From Membranipora membranacea (taxonomy: Eukaryota; Bryozoa; Gymnolaemata; Cheilostomatida; Membraniporidae), in the NCBI GenBank assembly GCA_914767715.1, contig OU612069.1, positions 122,001-186,000 of the forward strand: DNA of 64,000 nt, in the 5' to 3' direction. The first letter of the stretch is position 1, and each line of letters starts with the position of its first letter. Below the pieces are notes generated by a model. That model was given only the letters and a program-made list of their open reading frames with translations. It was not told the origin of the DNA and did no database searches. Positions 10,101 through 21,927 of the stretch are shown here, piece after piece. Made by a program: the position numbers and the translations under genes.

Positions 10101-13100
10101 CCAACCATGCCTCCCCACTGATGCTCTTAGATTTAACTTGAAGATGAATGGGTAAAGTTAGCTGTAGGGTAATTTTGTATAATTATTCTTTTTTTCAAGC
10201 CTTAATGGTACATATTAGGCAAAAAAACAAAAAAAAATGTTATACGCACCCGCGCAACTGGTTTTACTACACATATTTCGTGGATAAATGTATATACATT
10301 ACAAAGTTGTTATGGGTGATATATCTATAAAAGTATGCAACTACACAAGAGAACTCAATCGTTGTAATTATTTATATTATTTATTCTAGAGTACATAAGT
10401 TTGTGTAATCAAACTATGATGATAGATGAGAGCTCATACTCTACCTACAGTCAACTTGTTTACTCTCCATATTACTCAAGTGGTGGTTTCAAAAACTTAA
10501 CATGCCTACACAGATTAGAAGGAATACCAGCAGGAGCTTTTGTAGCTGTAGCAGTTACTTCCAGGTACCATCCTCTATTCACTGTAAGCAATGGAACAAA
10601 TGAGGAAAACCTCTCCAGATACAGACCTCCTGTTTATATGAGACAGACTGATGGTACAAATGCTTTACTTCTCAGATTTTCATCTACAAGTTCTAGAAGC
10701 TATCAATTCCAATATCAGTATACAGGTAAGATTTCAAATTGAATCGACCAATAAGCACACAACTCTAACTGTCAGAGGACCGAGTAAAATGAACCAGATT
10801 TGACTGAAATGCACTGAAATACTAGGAAATTGTAAAAGCCACTTTAGGTATAATTTGGTGAAACCCAGTTGGAAATTAAGGTAATGTCAAAGACCGATCC
10901 GAATATCAACATATCATATACCGTTGGAAAGCTGCCGAGCTACTGAAAATGAATACCTGAACAAAAACTTGATTCGATGACGTTGTGTCATTTTAGGGAG
11001 GAAATGGGGCAAAAACCGCTGTTTTTGTCAATGCAGATGGAGGAGTCAAATTAATTGCAAAAAATTTCAAAACATGTGGAATGTATACTTAGAGATTGTG
11101 TACATCATAAAATTTGATTTTCTCTGATATATGACTAGTCTAAATTGACGTTTTACGTCACGCCATACAACGCATTTTTTTGTGAAGCCCTAAAAATATG
11201 TGAAATTTCAATCATTAATTCACAACAGATCATAGGCTCGAATCAAAATTAGTTATGATTTTCTCTTAGAGTACTTTTCAAATGTCATACACATTGAATA
11301 TCAAAAAATTAGCCTGCATAATGCAATGACAGTAGACTCTCGAATACGGCTAATATTTTCGCCACCTTTGCATAACGCCAAACATGCTGTCAAAATAACC
11401 ATTATTATGGCCAAACAAAGTTTCTTCGAAAGTTCTCACATACGAAGCCGCTTTCATTAACCATGGTGCACACAGGAAATGCCAACATAGTTTTTCATTG
11501 CATCTTCATTTTTCTTGAATTTAACGCAAAAGAATGCCAAAAAACACCTCAAAAGTCCCTAAAAAGACCTCAAAAGTCCCTAAAAATAGCTGTTTTTGGC
11601 ATTTTTTTGCGTTAAATTCAAAAAAAAATGAAGATGCAATGAAAAATTATGTTGGCATTTCCTGTCATTGCAATATGCAAGCTAATTTTTTGAAAGTCAA
11701 TGTGTATGACATTTGAAGAGTACTCAAATCATAATTGATTTTGTTTCGAGCCTATGATCCGTTGTGAATTAATGATTGAAATTTCACACATTTTCACGGT
11801 TTCACAAAAAAATGCGTTGTATGGCATTACGTAAAAAGTCAATTTAGACTAGTCATATATCAAAGAAAATCAAATTTTACGATGAACGCAATCTCTAAGT
11901 ATACATTCCACCTGATTTGAAATTTCTTGCAATTAATTTGACTGCTCAATCTGCATTGACAAAAACAGCATTTTCTGCCTCATTTCCTCCCTAAAATGAC
12001 ACAACGTCATCGAATCAAGTTTTTGTTCAGCTATTCATTTTCAGTAGCTCGGCAGCTTTCCAACGGTATATGATATGTTGATATTCGGATCGGTCTTTGA
12101 CATTACCTTAAAAAGCTGAGGTTATCGGATCTTGATTAAGGTGTTGATGCTGATGTTGATATAATTTAAACATCTCCATTCACTCTCTTGGTGCAATATT
12201 GCTATATACTGTTTCATCCCCTCACTGTTGACTAATTGAATAACATAAATATTCTCGCTAGAAACATGATAGGCATTCATATAATGAAACACAGAACACA
12301 TAGATAACATGTTAGAGAAACACACTCAGCCTCTAGTTTTGACTTACATTCACACAAAAAAACACTAATCAACAAAATAATTGTAGTCAAGTACCTCACT
12401 ATAGAATATCATAAAAAAAGTTCTCCTGCCAGCAATTGCACTTCCCAACACTGGATTCTTACCCTCTATAACTCCTTGTTTATTTGATGTTCTATTCTAA
12501 AATACCTTGTTCTAATTCCAGTGATTGTGCAATCAGATAGCACTGCGGCTACCTATCTCAAATTTGTGAGTTCATAAAACATTGGACAGGTATTTTAGGA
12601 TTGATTGTTCCAGACCGAGGATGTTTCAATTCGAAACATTCTTCTGGGAGTACGTGGGCTTACAGTTCTAATGTAATTTCACATATAAGTTGTGAAATCA
12701 AACCACAAATTGTATGCAAAGACTCTCAAAAAAAATTTCATGTCCCAAGAAGATATAAGCTATTGGCTAATTGGCTATAACACAGCTAAAAACTGAAAAT
12801 AGATGGTGGCCATTCTATCCGGATAATCCTTAATTGAAAATTATTTCTGAATATTCCCATCAGAATGTGGATAGTTTGTTTCCGAGCATTTTTGTTTGAT
12901 ATTCACATCAAAGTTGATATCAGCATCTTGGAAAGTGATAAGCCCAGCAAGTATGTGAGCATGCTGACATTGAGTGATAAAACTTTCACTCTCCATTGTG
13001 TCACCTCAGTTTGACCCACATCCAAGGAACTTCCTCATATGTATAAATACCAGAGACTGTACAAATAAATCAAATCCAACTATTACTGATGTGTTTGTAA

Positions 13101-16100
13101 ATAGTGACAAAAATGAGTTGACAACTAACCTTTCTATCTAAAAGGGTGTATAAAGTGATAGGTTATCAGCTTTAATTTTAATATCGGGAACAGCTAGCCA
13201 AGTGATTGGTTTGATCCGTATCAAATCAGAGCCATAACATGAGCTTGGGAGTCGCATGTGCGCCGTATCCTAAGTGTGTTAATTTAACTTAATAATGATG
13301 TTTGTAAATAGTGACAAAAATGAGTTAACAATTGAACATTCTATAAAAAAAGCAAAACGTAGCTGGGTTTAAGAAGTGAAAGGATTTCAGCTTTAATTTT
13401 AATTTAGGGAACAGCTAGCCAAGTGATTGGTTTGATCGGTAACCAATCAGAGCCATCACATGAGCTTAGGAGCCACCTGTGCGCCGTATCCTAAGTGTGT
13501 TTATTTAATTAAATAATGATGTTTGTAAATAGTGAAAAAATTAGTTAACAATTGAACTTTCTATATAAAAAGCAAAACATTGCTGGGTTTAAGAAGTGAA
13601 AGGTTATCAGCTTTAATTTTAATTTAGGGAACAGCTAGCCAAGTGATTGGTTTGATCGGTAACCAATCAGAGCCATCACATGAGGTTAGGACCCTCATGT
13701 GACGCCGACCATATCTTAAAGACTTAGTTTGAGGCTGCTCTTTTGTATCACATCTTATTCTCCATATTTTATTCTATCAGGTGAGCCATTTTCAGCTTTA
13801 GAATCCAAATATTGAGGAAGTTATGGCCTCTCAAACTTCCAGGGTGATTGCCTTCAATCGTCATTGGGAATAAGCGGATGTTTCCCCTGGGGTACGTCGC
13901 AACCATAGACATGTGTTTTGTCTATGGTCATACTTACTATGAGGTAATACACTAATAATCACACAGATAAGATGATGATCAAAATTCAGACCTGGGTGGG
14001 AATCGAACACGGGTCCACATACCTCTAAGCAACGACACTACCATCGTGCCACATGGACCGTCTAGGTGAGCTTGTAGACAATATAGATTAGCTTTAGCGA
14101 CGTTGCCTGCAAAGCCAATTGGACCTGGGTTGGAGACCGTTACATAACTGAACATTTTGATCATCAACATATTTATTAGTGTATCGTAATAAGTATGATG
14201 GTTGTGACGTACCATAGGGATTGCCGGCTGATTCTTACTGCCGATAAATTGCTGTCACCTTGGAAGTTTGAGAGGCCATAACTTCCTCAATATTTGGATT
14301 CTAAAGCTGGAATTCACTCAAATGAGAGAATAAAATATGGAGAATAAGATGTGATACAAAAGAGCAGCCTCAAACTAAGTCTTTAAGTTGAGCAATGTGG
14401 GTTATTTTAAAATTTCAGTAATCTTTCATGTCACTTTTCTTGCTAATTTTTCTCCTGTGTAATAGTTGTATCCGCTCCCTATGACTTAGCAACATTCAAT
14501 TCAAGACAAGATAGGTCAGAGAAGAGGCAACACCTTACCTACCTCCCTTTGTATAGAAATTAGCCGCACCAATTACCTGGGTTCGAGAAACAAGCTTATA
14601 GCCTCCAGCTTTGATTTTCATTCACAAAGAAATAATCAGCATATCAAGATTCATTCTAGGAAAGTGTATTAAAACATGAGAGCTCTCCTGCAACACTGAC
14701 TGCACTTGTTTTCACTTTATTCTCACTCTAGTTGATATTTTATTCCTAAGAATTTGTTTCTAATTCTGATGATGATGGTGCCATCATCATCTAGCACTGT
14801 AGCTACTTACCTCCAATCTTAGTTTTGGGTCATAAAAGCATTTAAGGGGCCTTTTATGATTGATTGCCCCAGCTCAAAGTGATTTATCTTTCTAATGGGG
14901 TTGTGTCAGGAGTTGCCCCTTATCATAGGGAGCGCTGAACAGATGAAACCATAAAATTTGCACTTATTTATATAAGCTTTCATTGGATCAGATCACACAC
15001 TATTTGGTCTGGCAGCCAGGGAAATCAAGATAGAAGCAAAATGAGGGTAATTGAATAGGCGGGTTATGCTGACCCACTTTATGGGACAAAAATTGACTGC
15101 CAATATAATTTGATATTTAATATATTATATAATATAATAAATATATCATAAAATGAAGAGAAATTATACTATTCCAGCTTTAAATTTTGAAATCATATAA
15201 AATATTGATTAGCGGTTTCTTTTAGTAAAGATACTCATTATCCACAGCAACACTGATGCCTGTTATAGTTATGATTTACTCCATCAATATATTTAAGAAG
15301 TATCCTTTAAAAACGATAAATCTGTATATTACAGTTCTGATATGTGAGGACCCCCCAGCTGTCAGTCATGGTACATACATGAGTACATCTAGATGGCTGA
15401 ATGGTAGCTCAGTGATATACACATGTGATCCAGGTTATGAGATAGGAGAAGATAGTAGTAATAACAGAACATGTATTGTGGTGGGGTCAAAGGTCGCCTG
15501 GAGTAATGAGACTGTCCAATGTATACCCGGTGAGTCATGCAGCCATGAAACTGACGGTAGAATATACATTCATGTGTTTTATAAATTCTTTTGAGACATG
15601 GCAAAGGTCGTGGATTTACGTCTCTCACCAGCAAAATGTCAAGCCAGTTAGTTGTTCATCTCACTCATGACATTTGAACTTTGAAAGATAATTCTTTGTC
15701 TCAAAAATGTTTGGCAGTTGGCGTTAACCAGGGGCGTATATTCTAAAAAATTTCACTCACTGACTTTTTACAGACAAGCATAATGATCGGGCGCAGCGCG
15801 TGGCGGGGACGGTGTGGGTGTGTCAATACACCGGGCTTTTGATTGGCTTGTCAACCTCAAGGTCAAAAGTCAAACTCTGTATGTACCGAAATTCCTCACT
15901 TATAAGACATCCCCCCTTGGGAAAAGTAAAAATGCTCCAGTTATAAAGCACCCATTTGAAAAAAATCTGTCATTGATGGGATTCGAACCCACAACATTCT
16001 TAATAAACAGTGATTACCAGGCAGACGCTCTACACACTGAGCTGTTCAGCCTGGCTTGCACATTGCAATCAAGTATTTTGATATGCGGATATCCGTGGTC

Positions 16101-19071
16101 CGTGATTGCTAATATACGCCACTGGCGTTTACTCATGCTTGTTTATATTATTTTAAGCCTCATGTGGTCCGGCGCCGACGATGAGCTTCACTACTAGGAC
16201 TCTAAGTTTTGATGGACTGACTGCTACTTATAGATGTGAGGATCATTTTAACCACACAGTCAGTGGGACTGAGTTAGTACTCAAGTGTTCATCACTAGAT
16301 CCAGGAAACTTCCCCTCTGAATGGCGTCCTGTGTCTAATGCTGCATTAATCTGTGCGTATACCGGTAAGTTCTCCTATATAACAATCATACCAAATGTGA
16401 CTAAGATAGATCGATGCAATCAAACATCACATGCTTGATTTGTGCTAGTTGGATCAAAAGAATTAATGTTGTTTTATGTTATAGCCTTGTTTCATTATTT
16501 AATTGTTGCCAATGTCATTATTTTTACATTGAGTTTGACCCATTCCCTCCCTTGATTATACCACAAATTGTTGATGTGTATTTTGCACTTACTTTATCAA
16601 TTCTTGTAGAGGATTGTCCAACACGTACACCATGTACTACACAGTCAACAACTCAATGTCCAGTTTGTCCAACCACACCACCAACAACTCCATGTCCAGT
16701 GATTCCCACTACCCAGCCAACAACTATGTGCCCGGTTTGTCCGACCACACCACAACCAACTCAATGTCCAGTTTGTCCAACCACACCACCAACAACTCCA
16801 TGTCCAGTGATTCCCACTACCCAGCCAACAACTATGTGCCCGGTTTGTCCGACCACACCACAACCAACTCAATGTCCAGTTTGTCCAACTACACCACCAA
16901 CAACTCCATGTCCAGTGATTCCAACTACCCAGCCAACAACTCAGTGTCCTGTATGTCCTACTTGTCCAGCTGTGACTGACAGAACTCAGGCTACCACTCC
17001 ATGTGAGACTTGTCCGACTTGTCCTACATACCCAGATACAACATCCAGTGGACCTTGTACAACAGTGACATCTGATAGCGGTGAGCATTATTCGATGTTG
17101 AAATCTTTCCCTTTCTTATTTTTATATTTCTGGCTATCTAACAGCCAATCAACACCTTCGGCTTCAAATTATGCCAAAAACACGGCATTCAATCATATTT
17201 TGCACCAGTTTATTGATTCAGTGATGCACTTTTAACCAGGTTATCACTATAATTGAGTACAACTACAATACCATGTTAATGTAAACATAAGCCAAGACAA
17301 TATAGGGTTGGAAGTGATAAAATAGTGCGGTCTGTTTCGTGAATGAAATCAAACGAGCTGTATCCCAAAAACAGATATATGTGAGCTGCTGTGTTTGTAT
17401 CATTCCTCTCTACTTTCATTAGACACTAAAAATCCCGAAAATCTTACAATGAGAGAGCTGGTGAGAAGTCCACTGGTAGTTGTGATGATGTTTATTATTA
17501 TCCTGAATACTCTGTGTACAGTAGTACTTGTTTGCAGGAAGCAGAGGTAAGTTTTATTGAGTTTAACATAAGAGTCATGACAGTTCAACCCTCCCAAATA
17601 TTGAATGTCCATGTACGATATTCGTACATCATCAGGTTCTTTTTACGAGGTCAGGGGAGAAGAAATCCAACTGTTTGATTTCTTATGTATTTACCATGTT
17701 CTTTATTATATCCAACTATGTATTCAGGTGATATAGATGTTCAGAGAATAAAGAAGCTCCTCAAACAATATAGTGGGCTTACTTCAGCTTACTTTCAAGA
17801 ACAACTGTCCACAAACAACTGATGTGCTTATGACTCCCAGCGCTTTTATATTAATCCATCACAGTCGTCCCTTCTCTCACTGTTACCATGATTCATCTAA
17901 CTCGTAATAACAATCCACTATCCAAATTAAAACCACTTAAGTGATAAAACCAGGCAAAGTAAAATAAAGTAAAGCGAAGTAAAGTAAAGTGGGATCAGCT
18001 ATGATTAACTAGGATCAGTTAGGATCACCTAAGGCATACACTTATGTGATTAAGGATTATTTGAAAAACTGCTGTTTTCACATCCTTAGTAGCCAGGGTC
18101 GTATCCGTGGAGGGGGTTATCTGACAAAAATTACTATTTTCAAATCGGCCCTGGACCCTGGAGATCCCTACAATTGTGTCAATTATTTGCCTATAAACCT
18201 GCCTCTATACGCCTGTCATTTTAAAATACATAGAATCCGGTCACAAAGCTAGTTTCCAAACAGTTGGACAGTTTTATGTCAGTGGCTGGTAGATGTGTCA
18301 TTTTAATCCCTGGTCACCTAGCTAGATTTTGTCAACTCCAACGTATGTACACTGTGAACAGGATGAAGGATGAAGGTATCGGTCTTACGCATTTACAAGC
18401 CGTATTATGATGTTCCAGAAGAGAATCGTTATAAAATAACGTTGACATTCCAATACTGATATGAAAATCCCACCCAGTACAATGAACTTTGCAAATTTTG
18501 TGTTATCAAACATTTATACCTAATCATTCTCAAAGCTCATGTAGCTAACTACCCAAAGATTTGGTTGTCCATTCATTCATCCAAATTTGCGGAAACATTC
18601 CAAGGATTAGGAGATGGCTCAGTGGTTACAGGGCGGGTCCTTCAGCATGTAAGTGTTCAAGGTCGTGGGTGCCAATCCCACTGCAGTCCACTGACTACTG
18701 GGAGTTGTTGGACCCCCAGGTGTGCTCCGACCTGACTACAATCTAAGAGCAAATTGGCGCAGTCATTGCAGCCTCACCCTTAAGGCACACACTGTTTCGC
18801 CGCCACAATGTGGTGAGTGACTAATCTTTTGCCTTGCCAACCAAAGTTTCATGGCAAGAAGCAAGTAGGACGAATCTTTCCACTACTTTCACGATCAACC
18901 AGTTGATGTATAGGATGCGTTGGTTCTGGTGATTCTTCTTGATGGCCCCACTAACTTCATAATCTTCTCTCTTGTAGATCAGCTGATAGCAAGAAATCAG
19001 AAAAACAGGTTTTTAGTAACCCAGCTTATGAGAAGGCAGAAGGTACCGATTCTGTTCATCACTATGAATAG
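7103..19071 (+). CDS. Type I membrane protein with CUB-like and sushi domains
   Basis: Seven exons: 7103-7535, 10390-10725, 15335-15529, 16158-16364, 16610-17080, 17423-17546, 18978-19071. All introns are GT-AG; the first five are phase 1, typical of shuffled extracellular modules. The predicted protein has 619 residues: signal peptide ([19 protein letters not shown]), two CUB-like modules in exons 1 and 2 (about 25-144 and 146-256), sushi/CCP domains in exon 3 ([22 protein letters not shown]) and exon 4 ([17 protein letters not shown]), a stalk of CPVCPTTP-type repeats in exon 5 (391-547), a membrane helix (about 565-585) followed by RKQR, and a short tail with FSNPAY. Sushi proteins usually bind other surface or matrix proteins; the ligand here is unknown. 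NPxY-type tails can serve endocytosis or adaptor binding. Large introns 1 and 2 could hide further phase-1 exons. Confidence 0.82.
7839..8167. mobile_element. Foldback MITE (329 bp) in intron 1
   Basis: The ends are inverted copies: AAAGTGATTGTGAAGGAATC at the left and its complement GATTCCTTCACAATCACTTT at the right. Pairing continues inwards, including TTCTAAATTGGAC-like, GGCCCAGTTT and TTGAGATT blocks, with a short central loop. If the element proper starts at AGTGATTG, the left flank is TTAA and the right is TTGA, which would fit a slightly decayed TTAA target duplication as in the two larger foldback elements of intron 2. Confidence 0.7.
8378..8520. repeat. Short palindromic element
   Basis: GGGCATATGAAAATAA on the left is mirrored by TTATTTCATATGCCCC on the right. 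Inside it is a second inverted pair of GGATCATAGTG and CACTATGATCC. It is probably a small MITE. Confidence 0.5.
8644..9015 (-). other. Unrecognised minus-strand frame in intron 1
   Basis: An open frame of at least 114 codons ([20 protein letters not shown].., then [16 protein letters not shown]) runs antisense to intron 1 of the membrane-protein gene. It could extend upstream to an AG at about 9023. A second minus frame at 9059-9280 has extracellular-looking composition ([27 protein letters not shown]). I recognise no family and cannot join the two by convincing splice sites. They could be a decayed gene or chance frames. Confidence 0.2.
9255..9851 (+). pseudogene. C-terminal part of a LINE reverse transcriptase
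   Basis: The frame of 198 codons has the usual post-catalytic RT sequence of LINE proteins: [12 protein letters not shown], then [19 protein letters not shown] (the KYLGV.D..L.f..H signature) and [20 protein letters not shown], ending in a basic C-terminus. The fingers, palm and YxDD box and the endonuclease are missing, so it is a 5'-truncated copy. It is followed about 115 bp later by a long (CCAA)n tract, which I take as the element's 3' tail. It sits in intron 1 of the surrounding gene in the same orientation. Confidence 0.85.
9968..10106 (+). repeat. (CCAA)n microsatellite, LINE 3' tail
   Basis: About 35 uninterrupted CCAA units start right after AATAAA. Several LINE clades end in short tandem repeats rather than poly(A), so this is best read as the tail of the 9255-9851 element. 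Confidence 0.85.
10880..12107. mobile_element. Large foldback MITE with TTAA target duplication (piggyBac-like)
   Basis: A 1.23-kb near-palindrome fills much of intron 2. The left end GGTAATGTCAAAGACCGATC is the exact complement of the right end. Pairing continues for about 450 bp on each side, then resumes after a left-arm insertion of about 140 bp (11332-11471), with GGAAATGCCAACATAG against its complement near 11650. TTAA flanks both ends exactly (10876-10879 and 12108-12111). TTAA duplications are the hallmark of piggyBac-family transposition. There is no transposase gene, so it is non-autonomous. The arms have diverged by scattered substitutions, so the insertion is not new. Confidence 0.85.
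13089..13700. repeat. Tandem repeat, about 215-bp unit, nearly three copies
   Basis: Copies begin at about 13089, 13298 and 13518 with GATGTTTGTAAATAGTGA. Each contains GGGAACAGCTAGCCAAGTGA, a TTGATC.GTA.C.AATCAGAGCCAT block and the GTGCGCCGTATCCTAAGTGT end. The third copy is truncated where the next MITE begins (13716). Confidence 0.8.
13720..14382. mobile_element. Second TTAA foldback MITE with a tRNA-like core
   Basis: Inverted ends AGACTTAGTTTGAGGCTGCT and AGCAGCCTCAAACTAAGTCT are flanked by TTAA (13716-13719 and 14383-14386). The arms pair through TTTGTATCACATCTTATTCTCC, AATATTGAGGAAGTTATGGC and an inner TACGTCGCAACCAT/ATGGTTGTGACGTA segment. Near the centre lies a tRNA-like sequence on the minus strand (13988-14065). 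A TTAA-type MITE that carries or was invaded by a SINE head is the simplest reading. Confidence 0.8.
13988..14065 (-). ncRNA. tRNA-like SINE head
   Basis: The minus strand has A-box-like GTGGCACGATGGTAGTG and B-box TGTTCGATTCCC spaced as in a tRNA. I could not fold a convincing acceptor stem and anticodon arm, so a tRNA-derived SINE head is likelier than a working tRNA gene. It lies in the loop of the 13720-14382 foldback element. Confidence 0.5.
15955..16050 (-). mobile_element. tRNA-derived SINE head in intron 3
   Basis: On the minus strand CAGCTCAGTGTGTAGAGCG (A-box) is followed, with tRNA-like spacing, by GTGGGTTCGAATCCCATC (B-box). Downstream AT-rich sequence towards 15900 may be the SINE body. 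The D- and T-arm regions are good but the acceptor arm does not close, so I call it tRNA-derived rather than a tRNA gene. Confidence 0.5.
16653..16976 (+). repeat. Coding tandem repeat, 108-bp unit, three copies
   Basis: Within exon 5 a 108-bp (36-codon) unit recurs at 16653, 16761 and 16869. Its translation alternates [20 protein letters not shown] and PTTMCPVCP. The first two copies are almost identical, suggesting recent expansion or gene conversion. It lengthens the extracellular stalk; the Thr-rich segments are likely O-glycosylation targets (inference). Confidence 0.85.
18603..18860 (+). mobile_element. tRNA-derived SINE (family 2, copy 1)
   Basis: It starts with a tRNA-like head (GGCTCAGTGGTTACAGGGC; GGTCGTGGGTGCCAATCCC) and continues into a body with CCCAGGTGTGCTCCGACCTG, GAGCAAATTGGCGC and CCCTTAAGGCAC. 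The same body occurs at 24983-25215 (+) and 48054-48148 (-). It lies in the last intron of the membrane-protein gene. Confidence 0.65.
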
Positions 19072-19114
19072 TTCGCAAGAAATAACTGATCAGGTCTTAT
19101 AGAGAGTGTTTATC

Positions 19115-19150
<36 letters not shown>

Positions 19151-21927
19151 TCAACCCTCGTTCAATGTTACGGTATTTTTTTAAGTTTCAACTAAACTCC
19201 ACTTCCCAAATCACACAATATGAACTGACTTGTATGAACAGAGGAGAAAGCTGTCGTTTTCTTTCTGGGCTTGCAATGCTGTGAATATTACTCAGCAGTA
19301 ACAGCAGGAGTATTTTACTTATGCCAAGAGAGCCATACTAATGTTTGTCTTAATAATTCCATATTCGACAACACAACCCATAACCAATATCCAAGAAAAT
19401 GTAGAAAAAAACTGCAACTTTGAGTGCAACATTTCTTTTAATCTGTGTACATTTCACACATTTTTATCACTTATATTTTTGTAGTTACCACCATTATTAT
19501 GATATCCCTTTTTTGTGTTCAGAGCATTATATTTAGCTCACTTCTTATTTCTACTGCATTTGTAAACCCAAATATTTTGTAGTATTATCATAAACAGCTT
19601 CTTTTAATTTTCACACTTACTAAACTGGTAATATTCCCAGGGCTTATGCTGAGTACAAAAATTGAAAATAAACTATTCCCAGCCGGCAAGGCTTAGCCAG
19701 CAACCTTTTGAAGAGGTTGCCAATGGGCAGATTTTTTGTTGGCCAATATCCTCTGACATCACCTGTCTTTTCTAGGCATGCCAGAGGGAGCCACAAATCC
19801 CCATTTCCCAGCAACAGATAAAAATGGTTTTAGATGCTTCTGCTTTTATACTTTATTTTCTTGCCGTTGGCGGAATTGCAGAAATAATTTTCTGGACTGA
19901 AAAAGCTTAGCTAACGCTTAAATTATAATGTATATACCATCTATTAGTATGGCTCCAGCATGAGAACAGTTTATTCATCACTGTTTTCAATGGTACACAG
20001 AAGTCTAGGCTGAGTGTAAAAATGGTTGTCAATGCGAGGTCGATGTAATTTGCAGACCAAAGTAGCATTTATCTCCCCTAGCTGATTGATCATATTCGAG
20101 AATTCTCTAAACCCAGACACCAAACAACCAAATGAGAAATCAGCATCCCTATTTTATTCCTGTGAACCAGTATCACATCCAAGAAATTTGAAATAGGCAA
20201 ATATGTGGCCATTGATTGAATCAACTGCTTCTGGCACCACTTGCCACTCAACACAAAAAGTGGTGGTGATGGAAGGAAACATTTGTTGTAGCAAGAATCA
20301 TTGATTCCAGCTGAGTCTTTACACTCTTAGGCTAAATGCTCTAAGCATGACAGAAGCCTTCTACAGCAGACCCACTCAGACAATACTCCCTGCCCTGACT
20401 CCCTCCTCTACTGGCCTTATGAATAACATAATAAATAAATATATATAACAAATAAATGAACTATTCAATTTTAATATTGGATAGAGATATCCCTGTTATA
20501 TCCTTCCCTGAGAAGGATATAACAGGGATATTAAACTTCTTGAAGAGGTTGCTAAAAATCCCTTTTGGCAACCTCTTCCACCGGTCCATATGGCATACAA
20601 TTGGCAACAGTGTTCAGCCTCTTCTGGTAACCTCTTTCCAACTCAGTTTAGACAACTAATTGCCCGCTGGGTTAAGATATTTGAATAACTTTTTTATAGA
20701 TGTAATAAACATATCCATAATTCTCTAGAAGTGTAAACTGGACAGGTAGTGTGATAAGCAGCTGAGATGAAGCTCCGTTTGACAGGGTGTGTTTTGCACA
20801 CTCCTTCTTGTAGCGGACTGATTTGATGGCAGGAATTGTACTGTAGAAGACGGTCAAGGGTAGGGGGTGTTATTTGACCAGACAGAATACATCATAACAA
20901 TGGTTTAACTGTGTTCTTGTAGTACACATGAAAACATGCTTGATGGGAGCCGCAAACAACTGTCAAAATTTGTTGTTATCTTGTAAATAGAACCGCTCCC
21001 ATAATTCATTCGCCTACTAGCTTGTATACCAAAAAGGAAATATAATCAAAACCTTGTCTGTCAGCACTAGTTTCCCATGGACATCAGCATAGTCTTATTG
21101 TTTGCCTATTTATGAGACAACTTTCCATAAACACATAGATGGTTTGTAGGCTGTGTTGGCGATGGCAGCAATTCATCATCAAACACAACCGCAGAGTAAG
21201 AAAAGCAATAATTGGCATTGTTTATTTCAAGCTTGTGAACACAACACAATATCACTCAAAGCCTCTCAGCCTGTGACTACAATCATGGAAAAGTTGCAAA
21301 ACCTCTCAAAAGATGCTGAACGATTTATTCGTTATGAAGCCTTTTCTATTGCTACGAGGGTGTAACTCTTAATCACCTACATGTTCGATCTGCCCAACAA
21401 CATAAAACCAGAGAGTTGTCCCACTCAATTACACCAAGGAGTTGGAGAGACCTTTCGGCAATAGAAACTTACGAGAATTTTAATCTCTCAAGTAAATTAC
21501 TGTCAACACTGCAGCTTTTTTTCACTACATTACCAAACAAAACAATGTTTGATAATGAATTGCCGTAAACAGGCGATTGCAGCTGTCTGAGCACTTAGAC
21601 TACACAGTAGTAGGAGTCAGAAAGGACAATAACAGCAGTGTGCTTCTAATTTGAGATATAAGTCTGAATAAACATGCCTTGGCAAGCTCCGCACTGATTT
21701 GTTGGCTAGAGATAGATAAGGCAGATTCGGATAATATCATTGAAGCTATGGCATTGGGTCGTAAGTGACTGAACAGCGGTGTAAGGGATGCCATTAGGGT
21801 TTTGTTCAGTTACTTGCATTTAGAATACAATACCTTGTGATCGATGCGGTCGCTTATGATGAATTAGACCTCAAATAGAGTGCAGAGTTCATATTACTAG
21901 ATACGGTAGGTTAAACTCAATAAGTCC
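19072..21927. other. Intergenic, small palindromes only
   Basis: No gene recognised. A (TA)n tract lies at 19121-19147. Short hairpins include TATCCCTGTTATATCCTT with its complement (20487-20532) and GAAGAGGTTGC with GCAACCTCTTC (20541-20578); an isolated GAAGAGGTTGCC also occurs near 19710. A 70-codon frame at 21153-21365 (NNWHCLFQACEHN..) has no family I can name. Confidence 0.5.

Noticed and set aside
12520-12590. Extra exon after TTCTAATTCCAG in intron 2 of the membrane-protein gene
   Set aside because: The phase-1 reading frame meets a stop after 18 codons and there is no sushi or CUB-like pattern; the region is part of a duplicated non-coding segment.
16190-16197. CACTACTAG as acceptor of exon 4 of the membrane-protein gene
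   Set aside because: It gives the wrong phase and loses the first sushi cysteine; the AG at 16156-16157 keeps phase 1 and yields SCGPAPT.
16614-17088. Alternative frames over the stalk repeat ([11 protein letters not shown] and [10 protein letters not shown] types)
   Set aside because: They are shadows of the coding 108-bp repeat in other frames.
17728-17760. Exon 7 starting at GTGATATAGATG
   Set aside because: In the required phase it runs into TGA at once; the 18978 exon gives a sensible cytoplasmic tail with NPAY.
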